A DNA stretch of 64,000 bases, from positions 1 through 64,000 of the forward strand of contig JAJPHT010000019.1 of NCBI GenBank assembly GCA_021325135.1, in the 5' to 3' direction. Positions 24,639 to 33,472 of the stretch are shown here, one piece after another (positions within the stretch are counted from its first letter, which is position 1; every line of letters begins with the position of its first letter). The notes under the pieces were generated by a model. The model was given only the letters and a program-made list of their open reading frames with translations. It made no database searches and was not told where the DNA came from. The translations under genes were made by a program, and so were the position numbers. The stretch comes from Pseudomonadota bacterium. GTDB lineage: Archaea > Thermoplasmatota > SW-10-69-26 > JACQPN01 > JAJPHT01.

Positions 24639-25613
24639 ATGCGCGTCAGCGTGGCGATGGCGACCTACAACGGCGGCCGCTACCTGGCGACGCAGCTGGA
24701 CAGCCTCGCCGCCCAGACGCGCCTCCCCGACGAGCTCGTCATCACGGACGACTGCTCCAAGGACGACACGGTGGAGATCGCCCGCGCGTTCGCCAAGCGC
24801 GCGCCCTTCCCGGTGCGCGTCGAGGTCAACGAGGCGCCGCTGCGCATGGGGCGCAACTTCCAGCGCGCCGCAAGCCTGTGCGAAGGCGACGTCATCCTCT
24901 TCTGCGACCACGACGACCGCTGGCACGCGGACAAGGTCGAGCGCATCGAGCGCGCCTTCCTCGCGCGCCCCGACGCGGGCGTCGTCTTCATGGACGCCGA
25001 CGTGACGGGCCCCGACCTGGAGCCCAAGGGGTACACCTTCTGGCAGGGCATGGGGTTCGGCGAGGACGTGCTCCAGGCCATCGAGCGCGAGCCCTTGGAC
25101 GTGCTGCTGCGCCAGTTCGTCGTGCAGGGCGCCGCCATGGGCTTCCGCGCCCCCATCCGCGAGAAGGCCTTCCCGGTGCAGGAGGGGTGGGCCCACGACG
25201 CGTGGCTCTCGCTGGTCGCCGCGCTGGACTGGCCCTTCGTGGCGCTGCGCGAGACGGGCCTCGACTACCGCCAGCACGGGGGGAACGCCATCGGCGTGCG
25301 CCCGCCGGGCGCCTGGGAGCGCGCGCGCTCCGTGCTGCGCATGCGCCTCGCCAGCAACCGCGCCCTCCTCGCCCGCGACGTCGCGCTCTGGGGCCCGGTC
25401 CTCCCGCGGCTGGAGGCGATGGCGACGCGCCCCGCCGCGCGCGAGCGCCTGGCGGACCTCCGCGAGCGCATCGGGCACTACCAGGCGCGCATGGCGCTCC
25501 CGCGCAACCCCCTGCGCCGCGTGGGCCCCGTGATGCGCGAGGCGCGCGCGGGCCGCTACGCGCGCCACTCCGCGGGCGTGGGGAGCGCGATCAAGGACGT
25601 GCTGCTGCGCTAA
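24639..25613 (+). CDS. Family 2 glycosyltransferase
   Basis: 324 residues, GT-A fold. It has MRVSVAMATYNGGRYLATQL at the nucleotide-sugar site, then DCSKDDT and the DxD-type metal motif in CDHDDRWH (about residues 93-100). The C-terminal region has conserved WAHDAWLSLVAAL and YRQHGGNAIG, a rhamnosyl-transferase-like layout. A very similar paralogue is encoded at 33492-34490. Donor sugar not assigned; dTDP-rhamnose is possible given rml genes nearby. Confidence 0.88.
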   Translation: MRVSVAMATYNGGRYLATQLDSLAAQTRLPDELVITDDCSKDDTVEIARAFAKRAPFPVRVEVNEAPLRMGRNFQRAASLCEGDVILFCDHDDRWHADKVERIERAFLARPDAGVVFMDADVTGPDLEPKGYTFWQGMGFGEDVLQAIEREPLDVLLRQFVVQGAAMGFRAPIREKAFPVQEGWAHDAWLSLVAALDWPFVALRETGLDYRQHGGNAIGVRPPGAWERARSVLRMRLASNRALLARDVALWGPVLPRLEAMATRPAARERLADLRERIGHYQARMALPRNPLRRVGPVMREARAGRYARHSAGVGSAIKDVLLR

Positions 25614-25615
25614 AG

Positions 25616-25740
25616 CGGGGGGTTCGGGGGGCACAGCCCCCTGAGGTGAAGTCGTCGGATCAGAAAACGAAAACGTCAGGGGGCTTCGCCCCCCGAACCC
25701 CCCTCGGGTAGCGGCGCTGCGGCGCCGCCGGACGACTTCC
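25616..25740. repeat. Nested inverted-repeat element
   Basis: GGGGGGTTCGGGGGGC near 25617-25632 pairs with GCCCCCCGAACCCCCC near 25687-25702. Inside are smaller hairpins (GGGGGGCACAGCCCCC and GGGGGCTTCGCCCCC). An outer pair AGTCGTCGG/CCGGACGACTT lies around 25650 and 25729. It sits between convergent genes and resembles the palindromes at 15466-15585 and 50261-50412. Confidence 0.65.
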
Positions 25741-25753
25741 CCAACGCTCCGCT

Positions 25754-26950
25754 TCAGCCGGCCAGCTTCGCGGCGGTCTCCGCCAGGTGCTCGCCGAAGG
25801 GGAGCGAGCAGGTGAGGCCCGGGCTCACGGCGTTGAGCACGTGGACGGTGCGCGGCGTCTGGCGCACGACGATGTCCTCCACGAGGTTGCCCTTGCGGTC
25901 CACCATCTGGGCGCGGTTGCCCGCGTAGCTCTTGCAGAGGTCCTCGGGGCGCAGGTCGGGCACGAGGAGGCGCGCCTCCTTCCAGATGGCCTTGAGGCTC
26001 AGGCTCTTGGCGACCTCGTCGCGCACGAGGCGGCGGAACTGCGGCTTCACCATCATGCGCCAGAAGCCGCCCCAGCCCAGCGTGAGGCCCAGGCCGCCGC
26101 CCTTGAAGGAGGAGAAGCGGTACGCCTCGCGGCCGAAGGCCAGCATGGCGCCCGGCCCCACGATGACGCGCCCGTCAGCGCGCCGCGAGAGATGCACGCC
26201 CAGGAAGGGGAACGCGAGGTCGGGCGCCGCGTAGACGTGGCTCCTCACGAGGTCGCGCCGCCGGGGGACGAGCTCCGCGTAGTAGCCGCGGAAGGGGATG
26301 ACGCGCATGTCGGGCGCCAGCGATCCCGCCAGGCGGTCCGCGTAGAGCCCCGCGGCGTTCACCAGCGCCTTCGCCGTGATGGGCCCCTTGCTCGTCCGCG
26401 CCGTGACACCCCCGTCGGCCTCGTCGAGGCCCAGGACGCGCGTGTCGTAGAGGATGGTCGCTCCGGCGCGCAGCGCGTCGTCGCTGAGCGCGTGGACGTA
26501 GGCCCGCGCGTCGAAGCTCGCGGCATCGCGAGCGTGCAGCGCCTCGATGCCCACGGCGTGCGGCTCCTGCGCGCGCAGCCCCTCGGCGTCCAGAAGGCGG
26601 ACGTCGACGCCGTTGCCCTGGCCGCGCTTGTGGAGCTCCGCGAGCACCGCGCGCTCGGCCTCGGTGCGGGCGACCACGAGGATGCCCCCCGGGTGCGTGG
26701 CGATGCCGCGCTCCTCGCAGTACGCGCGCAGGCGCCGGTTGCCCTCGACGCAGTAGCGCGCCTTCTGCGAGCCGGGCTTCACGTTGTACCCCGCGTGGAT
26801 GACGCCGCTGTTGCGGCCGCTCTGGTGGAGCGCGGGGCCGCCCTCCTTCTCCACGACGACGACGCGGAGGCCTTGGCGGGCCAGGTGGAGCGCGCAGCTT
26901 GCGCCCACCGCGCCCGCGCCCACCACGAGGACGTCCGCGTCGGCGCTCAC
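25754..26950 (-). CDS. lhgO: FAD-dependent L-2-hydroxyglutarate oxidase-like protein
   Basis: 398 residues. N-terminal FAD Rossmann motif DVLVVGAGAVGASCALHLAR, then HQSGRNSGVIHAGYNVKPGS, a strong LhgO/L2HGDH signature, and the DAO-fold end IVVRQTPRTVHVLNAVSPGL. It would oxidise L-2-hydroxyglutarate to 2-oxoglutarate. The GTG start overlaps the HEPN toxin stop by 4 nt, so it is unexpectedly coupled to a toxin-antitoxin pair. Confidence 0.88.
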   Translation of the reverse strand: MSADADVLVVGAGAVGASCALHLARQGLRVVVVEKEGGPALHQSGRNSGVIHAGYNVKPGSQKARYCVEGNRRLRAYCEERGIATHPGGILVVARTEAERAVLAELHKRGQGNGVDVRLLDAEGLRAQEPHAVGIEALHARDAASFDARAYVHALSDDALRAGATILYDTRVLGLDEADGGVTARTSKGPITAKALVNAAGLYADRLAGSLAPDMRVIPFRGYYAELVPRRRDLVRSHVYAAPDLAFPFLGVHLSRRADGRVIVGPGAMLAFGREAYRFSSFKGGGLGLTLGWGGFWRMMVKPQFRRLVRDEVAKSLSLKAIWKEARLLVPDLRPEDLCKSYAGNRAQMVDRKGNLVEDIVVRQTPRTVHVLNAVSPGLTCSLPFGEHLAETAAKLAG

Positions 26951-27366
26951 GATGGCAGCCCCTTGAGGAGATGCGCCCCCAGGCGGCGGGCCGCCTCGGG
27001 CGCGCGGTGGGCGTGCGAGAAGACGCGGGCGTGGTCGAGCGCAGCGTATTGGTGGACGAGGACGTTCCGGAATCGGCGCAGATCGGACAGGCTTTCGGCA
27101 TCGGTCCCGGAGAGGACGCCGATCCGCGCGAGCCCCCGGATGATCCCCTCGTCGTCCTGAGGCGCGCCTTCCTGCCGTTTGGACCAGACCAGCGCGGCGA
27201 GGTCGACGAGCGCCTCGATGGCGACCTGCAGCCCGCGCTCGATCGCAAGGCGCCTCGTCTGGTCTTCCATGTAGGCCTCGACGCTGGAGGGGAGGGTCTG
27301 GCTGATGAAATCGGCGTGCTGCCGGATCGTGTCGAGAAGGATCGCGGCGCGCCGGTCGCTACCCAT
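26947..27366 (-). CDS. hepT: HEPN-domain toxin (HepT-like, DUF86)
   Basis: 139 residues. All-helical protein with the HepT active motif RNVLVHQY at residues 100-107 (R-x4-H-x-Y). In known HepT-MntA systems the RNase activity of this motif is blocked when the antitoxin AMPylates the Tyr. It overlaps its MNT partner by 8 nt and LhgO by 4 nt. An earlier Met at 27393 exists but lies inside the MNT gene. Confidence 0.85.
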   Translation of the reverse strand: MGSDRRAAILLDTIRQHADFISQTLPSSVEAYMEDQTRRLAIERGLQVAIEALVDLAALVWSKRQEGAPQDDEGIIRGLARIGVLSGTDAESLSDLRRFRNVLVHQYAALDHARVFSHAHRAPEAARRLGAHLLKGLPS

Positions 27367-27757
27367 GGACAACCTCGTCGAGATAGAGATCAAGATGCGG
27401 CCGGAACGTCTCCCATTCCTGATAGGTCCGGCGGACGAGGGCGAAGAAGGCTTCGCGGTCCTTGACGAGGAGGGGAACGCCCTCCGCGATCACGCGCTCG
27501 CGCACGTAGAGCGGAAGGGACTGGAAGACGGAGACGTCGAGCCCCTCGTGGCGCTTGCCGCTCGCGTGGGCCGAGTAGCGCAGGTGGACGTCAAACGGCT
27601 CCCCTCGCGGCTTCTCGTGGAGGACGACGCACACGTCCACGTCGCGCCCGGAAAGGCCCCGGGCGGTGCTGCCGAACCGGACGACGGCAAGGACGTCCGG
27701 GTCCTCCCGGGCCTCGGCCACGAGGGCGTCGAGCTGCCGTTCGTCCGTCTCCTTCAC
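27359..27757 (-). CDS. mntA: Minimal nucleotidyltransferase antitoxin (MntA-like)
   Basis: 132 residues. The nucleotidyltransferase motif is GSTARGLSGRDVDV (residues 29-42). The spacing between GS and DxD is 8 residues, shorter than the frequent 10. MntA antitoxins transfer AMP to the HepT Tyr. The GTG start at 27757 was chosen because a TATA-like element lies about 26 nt upstream and the nucleotidyltransferase fold begins soon after. First gene of the MNT-HEPN-LhgO operon. Confidence 0.83.
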   Translation of the reverse strand: MKETDERQLDALVAEAREDPDVLAVVRFGSTARGLSGRDVDVCVVLHEKPRGEPFDVHLRYSAHASGKRHEGLDVSVFQSLPLYVRERVIAEGVPLLVKDREAFFALVRRTYQEWETFRPHLDLYLDEVVHG

Positions 27758-27779
27758 GGCCTCGCGATGCAGGTCCCCC

Positions 27780-27788
27780 GATATGCCC
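27780..27788 (-). promoter_or_regulatory. TATA-like element of the mntA-hepT-lhgO operon
   Basis: Minus strand GGCATATCG, centred about 26 nt upstream of the GTG at 27757; implies a leaderless start. Confidence 0.4.
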
Positions 27789-27849
27789 CTTCTCCTTGAG
27801 AGCCACGGGCGCGTGCCCCACGCGCGCGGCCCCTCCCACCCCATAAGCG

Positions 27850-27857
27850 TTTTAAAT
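27850..27857 (+). promoter_or_regulatory. TATA box of rmlD
   Basis: TTTTAAAT centred about 26 nt upstream of the rmlD ATG at 27879; consistent with a leaderless transcript. Confidence 0.55.
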
Positions 27858-27878
27858 GCGGCCCCGCGTCCGTGCCGC

Positions 27879-28667
27879 ATGCGCTTCCTCGTCCTGGGCG
27901 ACGGCCTGCTGGGCCTCAACGCCGCGCAGGTACTCGCCGAGCGCGGCCACCAGGTCCGCACGCTCACCCACGCCGAGCTTGACCTCCTGAAGCCCGTGCC
28001 CCGCGAGGCGCTGGCGGGCGCGGACGTGGTCGTGAACTGCATGGCGCTCACGAACCCCGACGTGTGCGAGGAGCGCGCGGCGGACGCGCAGCGCGTGAAC
28101 GTCGACGCGGCGGGCGAGATCGCGGCCGCGACGCGCGCGGGCGGCGCTCGCCTCGTCCACATCAGCACCGACTACGTGCTGGACCCCGTGAGCGTCTACG
28201 CGCGCACCAAGGCCGAGGGCGAGAAGGCCGTGCTCAAGCACGACCCCCACGCGGCGATCCTGCGCGTCTCCACGACGTTCGGGCCCCACCCGCGCCGCAA
28301 GGACTTCGTGAAGTTCGTCACGGGCACGCTCAAGGAGAAGGGCGAGGTCACGGTGCTGGACGACATGTGGTCGTCGCCCACCTACGCCCGCGAGGGCGCG
28401 CGCTTCATCGCCGAGGCCGGCGAGCGCAAGCTCGAAGGGATCGTCCACGTCGCCAACGCGCAGAGCGTCAGCCGCTGGGACCTGGCGGTCGCGGCGCAGA
28501 AGGCGTTCGGCCTGCCCGGCGTCGTCCACCGCTCGAAGTTCAAGGACTTCAAGTGGAAGGCGCCCCGCGCGCAGGACACGCGCATGCCCTGGGACATGCC
28601 CGCCTGGTTCCACCCCATGACGCTGGATGCGTGCCTCGCGGACTACGCGAAGCGCGAGAAGGCCTGA
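27879..28667 (+). CDS. rmlD: dTDP-4-dehydrorhamnose reductase RmlD-like
   Basis: 262 residues. Extended SDR with GDGLLGLNAAQVLAERGHQV at the cofactor site, HISTDYVLDPVSVYARTKAE (Thr/Tyr/Lys active site, YxxxK) and VSTTFGPHPRRKDFV. RmlD reduces the 4-keto sugar in the last step of dTDP-L-rhamnose synthesis. Convergent and stop-to-stop with the sugar-nucleotide operon that contains rmlA and rmlC. No obvious rmlB is in the window. Confidence 0.85.
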   Translation: MRFLVLGDGLLGLNAAQVLAERGHQVRTLTHAELDLLKPVPREALAGADVVVNCMALTNPDVCEERAADAQRVNVDAAGEIAAATRAGGARLVHISTDYVLDPVSVYARTKAEGEKAVLKHDPHAAILRVSTTFGPHPRRKDFVKFVTGTLKEKGEVTVLDDMWSSPTYAREGARFIAEAGERKLEGIVHVANAQSVSRWDLAVAAQKAFGLPGVVHRSKFKDFKWKAPRAQDTRMPWDMPAWFHPMTLDACLADYAKREKA

Positions 28668-29636
28668 TCACTCCAGGTACCACTTGTTCTCGCGCGCCCA
28701 CTGCACCGTGCGGCGGACGCCCTCCTCCAGGGTGGTCTTGGCCTCCCAGCCCAGCACGCGGCGCGCCTTGTTGACGTCCGGCACGCGGCGCTGGATGTCC
28801 TCGAACCCCTTGCCGAACTTGGCCTGGGTGTCGACCTCCTCCCAGCCCTGGGAGGCCTGGGCCTCGCGCAGGATGATGGTGAGCAGCTCGCGCACCGTGC
28901 TCTCCTTGTCGCGGCCGATGTTGAAGACCTGCCCGTTGGTGGTGGCGTCGAAGGCGACGCGCATGGTGCCCTCCACGGCGTCCTCCACGAAGGTGAAGCA
29001 GCGCGTGGCGTGGCCCCCGTCGTAGAGGAGCGGCCTCTCGCCGCGCAGCGCCTTGCGGACGCTCTGCGAGACGACGAGGTCGGGCGTCTGGCGCGGCCCG
29101 TAGATGTTGAAGAAGCGCACGATGCTCGCGTCGAGCCCCTTGCCCTTGTGCATGGCGAGGACGAGATGCTCGCCCACGGCCTTGCTGGTGCTGTAGCTCC
29201 AGCGCTCGGTGGTGGTGGGCCCCAGGACGCGGTCGTCCTCCTCGGCCCACGGGATCTTGGGGTTCTTGCCGTAGACCTCGCTCGTGCTGGTGAAGAGGAT
29301 CTTGGCGCCCGCCTTGTGGGCGGCGTCCAGCACGTTGCGCGTGCCCAGGACGTTCACGTCGAGCACGCGCAGCGGGTCCTGCACGTAGTGCTTGATGCCC
29401 ACGATGGCGCTCAGGTGGAAGACCACCTTGGTGCCCGGCGGGATGGCGTCCGCGACCTGCCTGGCGTCGCGCACGTCGCCCTGCACGAAGTGGAACCCGC
29501 GGCGCGACTTGGCGCCGTCGAGGTTGCGGTGCATGCCCACGTCGAAGACGGTGACGTCGTGCCCCTCGGCCAGGAGGCGGTCCACGAGGTGGGAGCCGAT
29601 GAAGCCCGCGCCCCCGGTGACGACGACCTTGCTCAT
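28668..29636 (-). CDS. NAD-dependent sugar epimerase/decarboxylase (UDP-glucuronate decarboxylase-like)
   Basis: 322 residues. SDR with VVVTGGAGFIGSHLVDRLLA, TSTSEVYGKNPKIPWAEEDD and catalytic YSTSK in ERWSYSTSKAVGEH. The STSEVYG motif and product-site region FFNIYGPRQTPDLVVSQ are closest to UDP-xylose synthase-like enzymes, matching the UDP-sugar dehydrogenase whose stop it overlaps (ATGA). A C4 epimerase role is the alternative. Last gene of the five-gene minus operon. Confidence 0.8.
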   Translation of the reverse strand: MSKVVVTGGAGFIGSHLVDRLLAEGHDVTVFDVGMHRNLDGAKSRRGFHFVQGDVRDARQVADAIPPGTKVVFHLSAIVGIKHYVQDPLRVLDVNVLGTRNVLDAAHKAGAKILFTSTSEVYGKNPKIPWAEEDDRVLGPTTTERWSYSTSKAVGEHLVLAMHKGKGLDASIVRFFNIYGPRQTPDLVVSQSVRKALRGERPLLYDGGHATRCFTFVEDAVEGTMRVAFDATTNGQVFNIGRDKESTVRELLTIILREAQASQGWEEVDTQAKFGKGFEDIQRRVPDVNKARRVLGWEAKTTLEEGVRRTVQWARENKWYLE

Positions 29637-30982
29637 CGGCCGATCCCCCGGAAGCGGAGGCCCAGCTTGCGCATCTCGGCGATCTGGAGCTTGGTGTACA
29701 TGGCGCGGCCGTCCAGGACGAGGGCGCCGGGCTTCGCAAGCTCCGCCAGGCGCGGCGTGGGGAAGGTGCGGAACTCGGTGTGGCCCGCGAGGACCACCAC
29801 GGCGTCGGCGCCCCTGAGGGCGTCGTCCAGCGAGGCGACGAGGGGCGCGTCGGTGACGGCCTTGGCGTCGCGGGCGCTCACCCACGGGTCGCAGACGACG
29901 ACGTCGGCGCCCGCCTGGCGCAGCGCGTGGATCGTGCCGCCCGCGGGCGTGAAGCGCACGTCGCCGGTGTTGCTCTTGAACGCGATGCCGAGGATGGCCA
30001 CGCGCGCGCCCTTGAGCGCCCTGCCGTGCTGCGCAAGCTCGTCGCGCACGGCGGCCGCGGTGTAGGCGGGCATGCCGTCGTTCACGGAGCGCGACGCAAC
30101 GGGCGTGCGCAGGTCGAGGCCGTGGCGCTGGCCCAGCCAGTGGACGAACCACGGGTCCTTGGTGAGGCAGTAGCCGCCGACACCCGCGCCGGGGACGAGG
30201 ATGTTGACGTGGTGCGTGCCCTTGGGGAGCGTGTTGGCGGCCTCGATGACCTCCATGGCGTCCATGCCCATGCGGTCGCAGAGCATGGCGATCTCGTTGG
30301 CGAGCGCCACGTTGAGGTCGATGAAGAGGTTGTCCGCGAGCTTGGACATCTCGGCGGCGCGCGCGGTGGAGAGCTCCAGCACGCGCACGTCCAGCGCCTC
30401 GCGCCAGAACTCGGCGGCGGCGCGCGTGCTCTCGGGCTCCGCGCCGCCCACGACGATGGGCAGCGAGAGGAACTCGACGATGGCGCGCCCCTCGGCGAGG
30501 CGCTCGGGGCAGAAGGCCAGGAAAAAGTCCACGCCGGAGCGAAGGCCCTGCTTCTCCAGGAGAGGACGCACCACGTCCTCGGTGGTCCCGGGGGGCACGG
30601 TGCTCTTGTACATCACGAGCTGCCCGCGGCGCAGGCGCTTGGCCACCTGCTCGGACGCGCTGAGGATCTGCGCCATGTCGGGCGCGTGGTCGGCGCCCAG
30701 GGGCGTGCCCACGGTGACGAGCACCACGTCCGCCTCGCGCACGGCGTCGTAGCTCGTGGTGGCCTTGAGGCGGCCCGCGGCGACGCCCTTGGCCACGAGG
30801 TCCTTGAGGCCGGGCTCGTGGATGCTGGTGGCGCCCTTGGCGATCTCCTGCTCGACCTCGGGGCGAGGATCGATCCCGGTCACCACGAAGCCGCGGTCGG
30901 CCAGCACGGCGCCGATGCACGTGCCGATGTAGCCGAAGCCCACGATGGCGATGCGGCGGCTTCCCTCAGAGGACGATCCCAT
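29633..30982 (-). CDS. UDP-sugar 6-dehydrogenase (UDP-GlcDH/UDP-ManNAcDH family)
   Basis: 449 residues. NAD domain RIAIVGFGYIGTCIGAVLAD, then KSTVPPGTTEDVVRPLLE, CPERLAEGRA, and the catalytic Cys in GVGGYCLTKDPWF. The C-terminal lid has ILGIAFKSNTGDVR and VVCDPWVS. The enzyme oxidises the sugar C6 hydroxyl to a carboxylate, giving a UDP-uronate. The choice between glucose and N-acetyl-mannosamine cannot be made with certainty. Overlaps both neighbours (17 nt and 4 nt). Confidence 0.9.
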   Translation of the reverse strand: MGSSSEGSRRIAIVGFGYIGTCIGAVLADRGFVVTGIDPRPEVEQEIAKGATSIHEPGLKDLVAKGVAAGRLKATTSYDAVREADVVLVTVGTPLGADHAPDMAQILSASEQVAKRLRRGQLVMYKSTVPPGTTEDVVRPLLEKQGLRSGVDFFLAFCPERLAEGRAIVEFLSLPIVVGGAEPESTRAAAEFWREALDVRVLELSTARAAEMSKLADNLFIDLNVALANEIAMLCDRMGMDAMEVIEAANTLPKGTHHVNILVPGAGVGGYCLTKDPWFVHWLGQRHGLDLRTPVASRSVNDGMPAYTAAAVRDELAQHGRALKGARVAILGIAFKSNTGDVRFTPAGGTIHALRQAGADVVVCDPWVSARDAKAVTDAPLVASLDDALRGADAVVVLAGHTEFRTFPTPRLAELAKPGALVLDGRAMYTKLQIAEMRKLGLRFRGIGR

Positions 30983-31997
30983 GGGGAGCGACTTCCTTCA
31001 TCTCGCGGTTCCACTGGAGGAGCGTCTTGTACCAGTTGAGCGTGTTCGTGGTGGGGCCGTCGGTGAGCGTTCCCTTCTGGAGCGCCTCGAAGATCTCCCG
31101 CGCGCCGTCCTCGGGCTGCTTCTCGGCGCGGTAGCCGAGGCGCTGGCCGATCTTCTTGAACGAGACGCGGTAGCTGCGGTGGTCCACGTCGCCGTACCAG
31201 TCGGGCTTGTACGGAATGCCCACGGCGTTGCTCACGCGCTCGGCCAGGGGCCCGATCTGCACGTTCTGGTCCTCGCTGCCGACGTTGAACGTCTCGCCGT
31301 TGACCTTGGCGGGATCGCTCTCCAGCACGGTGATGAACGCGCGGCAGGTGTCGCGCACGTGGACGAAGGGGCGCCACTGCGTGCCGTCGCGCATGATCTT
31401 CACGCCGCCCTGCTTGAAGAGCGAGAGCGTCATGCCGTTGATGGCGAGATCGAAGCGCATGCGGCGCGAGAGGCCGTAGACGGTGGCCTGCCGGAGCGCG
31501 GTGACGGTGAACCTCTCGCTGGCCAGGGGGAGGTTGCTCCTCTCGGCGAGCCCGTTGGCCTCGGCGTAGGTGGTGAGCGGGTTGATGCTGCTCGTCTCGT
31601 CCACGAAGCCGTCCTGGAAGCCGTAGATGCTGCACGAGGAGGCCAGGACGTAGCGCGCAACGCCGTGCTCCTTGGCCATCTTGCACATGCGGGCTCGGGC
31701 CGCGTGGTTGATGTCCAGCGTCTTCTGCGGGTCCAATTCGCCGGAGGGGTCGTTGGAGAGCGCGGCGAGGTCGCACACGGCGTCTACGCCCTTGAGCACG
31801 GCCGGGGGCGCCCAGCGGTTGTCCTCGCGCACGAGGTGGAGCTTGGGGTTCGCCTTGAGATCAGCGAGCGTGTCGCCGAAGAAGAAGCGGTCGAGGACCG
31901 TGACCTCGTATCCCCGCGCGAGGAGCATCTCGGTCAGCGTCGTCCCGATGTAGCCGCCGCCCCCGGTGACGAGGACGTGCTTGGGCTTCGCGCTCAC
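30966..31997 (-). CDS. Extended SDR sugar-nucleotide epimerase-like protein with altered active site
   Basis: 343 residues. Cofactor site HVLVTGGGGYIGTTLTEMLL and SSCSIYGFQDGF identify an extended SDR. At the position of the YxxxK motif the sequence reads TTYAEANGLAER: the Tyr is present, but the Lys is replaced by Asn (checked in the codons). Catalysis as a normal epimerase is thus doubtful unless another Lys takes over. It sits between rmlC and the UDP-sugar dehydrogenase in one operon. Confidence 0.82.
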   Translation of the reverse strand: MSAKPKHVLVTGGGGYIGTTLTEMLLARGYEVTVLDRFFFGDTLADLKANPKLHLVREDNRWAPPAVLKGVDAVCDLAALSNDPSGELDPQKTLDINHAARARMCKMAKEHGVARYVLASSCSIYGFQDGFVDETSSINPLTTYAEANGLAERSNLPLASERFTVTALRQATVYGLSRRMRFDLAINGMTLSLFKQGGVKIMRDGTQWRPFVHVRDTCRAFITVLESDPAKVNGETFNVGSEDQNVQIGPLAERVSNAVGIPYKPDWYGDVDHRSYRVSFKKIGQRLGYRAEKQPEDGAREIFEALQKGTLTDGPTTNTLNWYKTLLQWNREMKEVAPHGIVL

Positions 31998-32569
31998 GGG
32001 TGGCCCCCCTTCCAGGCGAAGTCGTTGTCCGCGTCCTTGAGGAGCGGCGCCTCGGCGTCCTTCTTGCTGAGGATGGGGTGCTTCACGGGCCAGGGGATCG
32101 CGAGGGCGGGGTCGTCCCAGCGGATGCCGCGGTCGTGGGGCGGGCTGTACTCGCTGGTGACCTTGTAGACGATCTCGGCCTCGTCGGTCAAGGTGAGGAC
32201 GCCGTGCGCGAAGCCCGCGGGGACCCAGATCATCTTGCGGTTCTCCGCGGAGAGCGTGGCGCTCACGTGCTTGCCGTAGGTGGGGCTGCCCTTGCGGATG
32301 TCCACGGCCACGTCGAGGATCTCGCCCCGGAGGCAGCGCACGAGCTTGCCCTGCGCCGCGCCGCTCTTCTGGTAGTGCAGCCCGCGCAGGATGCCCTTGC
32401 CGACGCTGCGGCTGTGGTTGTCCTGGCGGAAGGGGCCCACGATGCCGTGCTTGGACATCTCGGACTCCTTGAACGTCTCCATGAACCAGCCGCGCTCGTC
32501 GCCGAAGGCCTTCGGCTCGACGATGACGACGTCAGGCATTCCCGGGAACGGCTTGAACTCGAAAGGCAT
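31994..32569 (-). CDS. rmlC: dTDP-4-dehydrorhamnose 3,5-epimerase RmlC
   Basis: 191 residues. Cupin fold with FGDERGWFMETFKESE, FRQDNHSRSVGKGILRGLHY (active-site His in NHS and GLHYQ) and MIWVPAGFAHGVLTL. It epimerises C3 and C5 of dTDP-4-keto-6-deoxyglucose. It begins 9 nt after rmlA and overlaps the next SDR (ATGA). Confidence 0.95.
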   Translation of the reverse strand: MPFEFKPFPGMPDVVIVEPKAFGDERGWFMETFKESEMSKHGIVGPFRQDNHSRSVGKGILRGLHYQKSGAAQGKLVRCLRGEILDVAVDIRKGSPTYGKHVSATLSAENRKMIWVPAGFAHGVLTLTDEAEIVYKVTSEYSPPHDRGIRWDDPALAIPWPVKHPILSKKDAEAPLLKDADNDFAWKGGHP

Positions 32570-32578
32570 GATATCAGC

Positions 32579-33448
32579 TCAGAAGGGTTGCGTGAGGATG
32601 CCGAGGAGGTAGTCGCGCCACTCGTTGTTGTAGCCCTGCGCGAGGGCCTCGACCTTCTTGGCGTCGATGAACCCCATGCGCCAGGCCACCTCCTCCAGGC
32701 AGGCGACCTTGAGCCCCTGGCGGTGCTCGATGGTGGCGATGAAGTTGGAGGCCTCCATGAGGCTCTGGTGCGTGCCGGTGTCCAGCCACGCGGTGCCGCG
32801 GCCGAACTTGATGAGCTTGAGCTTCCCGCGCTTGAGGTACTCCTGGTTGACGCTGGTGATCTCCAGCTCGCCCCTGGCGCTGGGCTTCACGGACTTGGCG
32901 ATCTCCACGACCTCGTTGGAGTAGACGTAGAGGCCCGTGACCGCGTAGTTGCTGCGCGGCTGCTTGGGCTTCTCCTCCAGGCCGACGACGCGGCCCTGCG
33001 CGTCGAACTCGGCGACGCCGTAGCGCTGCGGGTCCTTCACCCAGTAGCCGAAGACGGTGGCGCCCTGGTTCTCGCGGACCGCCTGCTGGAGGAGGCCCGT
33101 CATCCCCTGGGAGTAGAAGATGTTGTCCCCGAGCACGAGCGTCACGGCGTCGGAGCCGATGAAGCGCTCGCCGATGAGGAACGCCTGCGCGAGGCCGCCG
33201 GGGTGGGGCTGCTCGGCGTAGGTGAAGCGCATGCCCAGGTGCGAGCCGTCGCCCAGGAGGTCGCGGTACTGGGGGAGGTCGCGGGGCGTGCTGATGACGA
33301 GCACGTCGCGGATGCCCGCCAGCATGAGCGTCGAAAGGGGGTAGTGCACCATCGGCTTGTCGTAGACCGGGAGAAGCTGCTTGCTCACCGCGCGCGTCAC
33401 GGGGTGCAGGCGCGTCCCCGAGCCTCCGGCGAGGATGATGCCCTTCAT
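32579..33448 (-). CDS. rmlA: Glucose-1-phosphate thymidylyltransferase RmlA
   Basis: 289 residues. Nucleotidyltransferase signature [18 protein letters not shown] at the N-terminus, with [20 protein letters not shown] and [13 protein letters not shown]. It makes dTDP-glucose from dTTP and glucose-1-phosphate, the first step of the rhamnose path. First gene of the operon rmlA-rmlC-SDR-UDPDH-SDR. Promoter TATTTAAA lies at 33473-33480. Confidence 0.96.
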   Translation of the reverse strand: MKGIILAGGSGTRLHPVTRAVSKQLLPVYDKPMVHYPLSTLMLAGIRDVLVISTPRDLPQYRDLLGDGSHLGMRFTYAEQPHPGGLAQAFLIGERFIGSDAVTLVLGDNIFYSQGMTGLLQQAVRENQGATVFGYWVKDPQRYGVAEFDAQGRVVGLEEKPKQPRSNYAVTGLYVYSNEVVEIAKSVKPSARGELEITSVNQEYLKRGKLKLIKFGRGTAWLDTGTHQSLMEASNFIATIEHRQGLKVACLEEVAWRMGFIDAKKVEALAQGYNNEWRDYLLGILTQPF

Positions 33449-33472
33449 TTCGCGCCGCCAGCGAAAGCAGCC

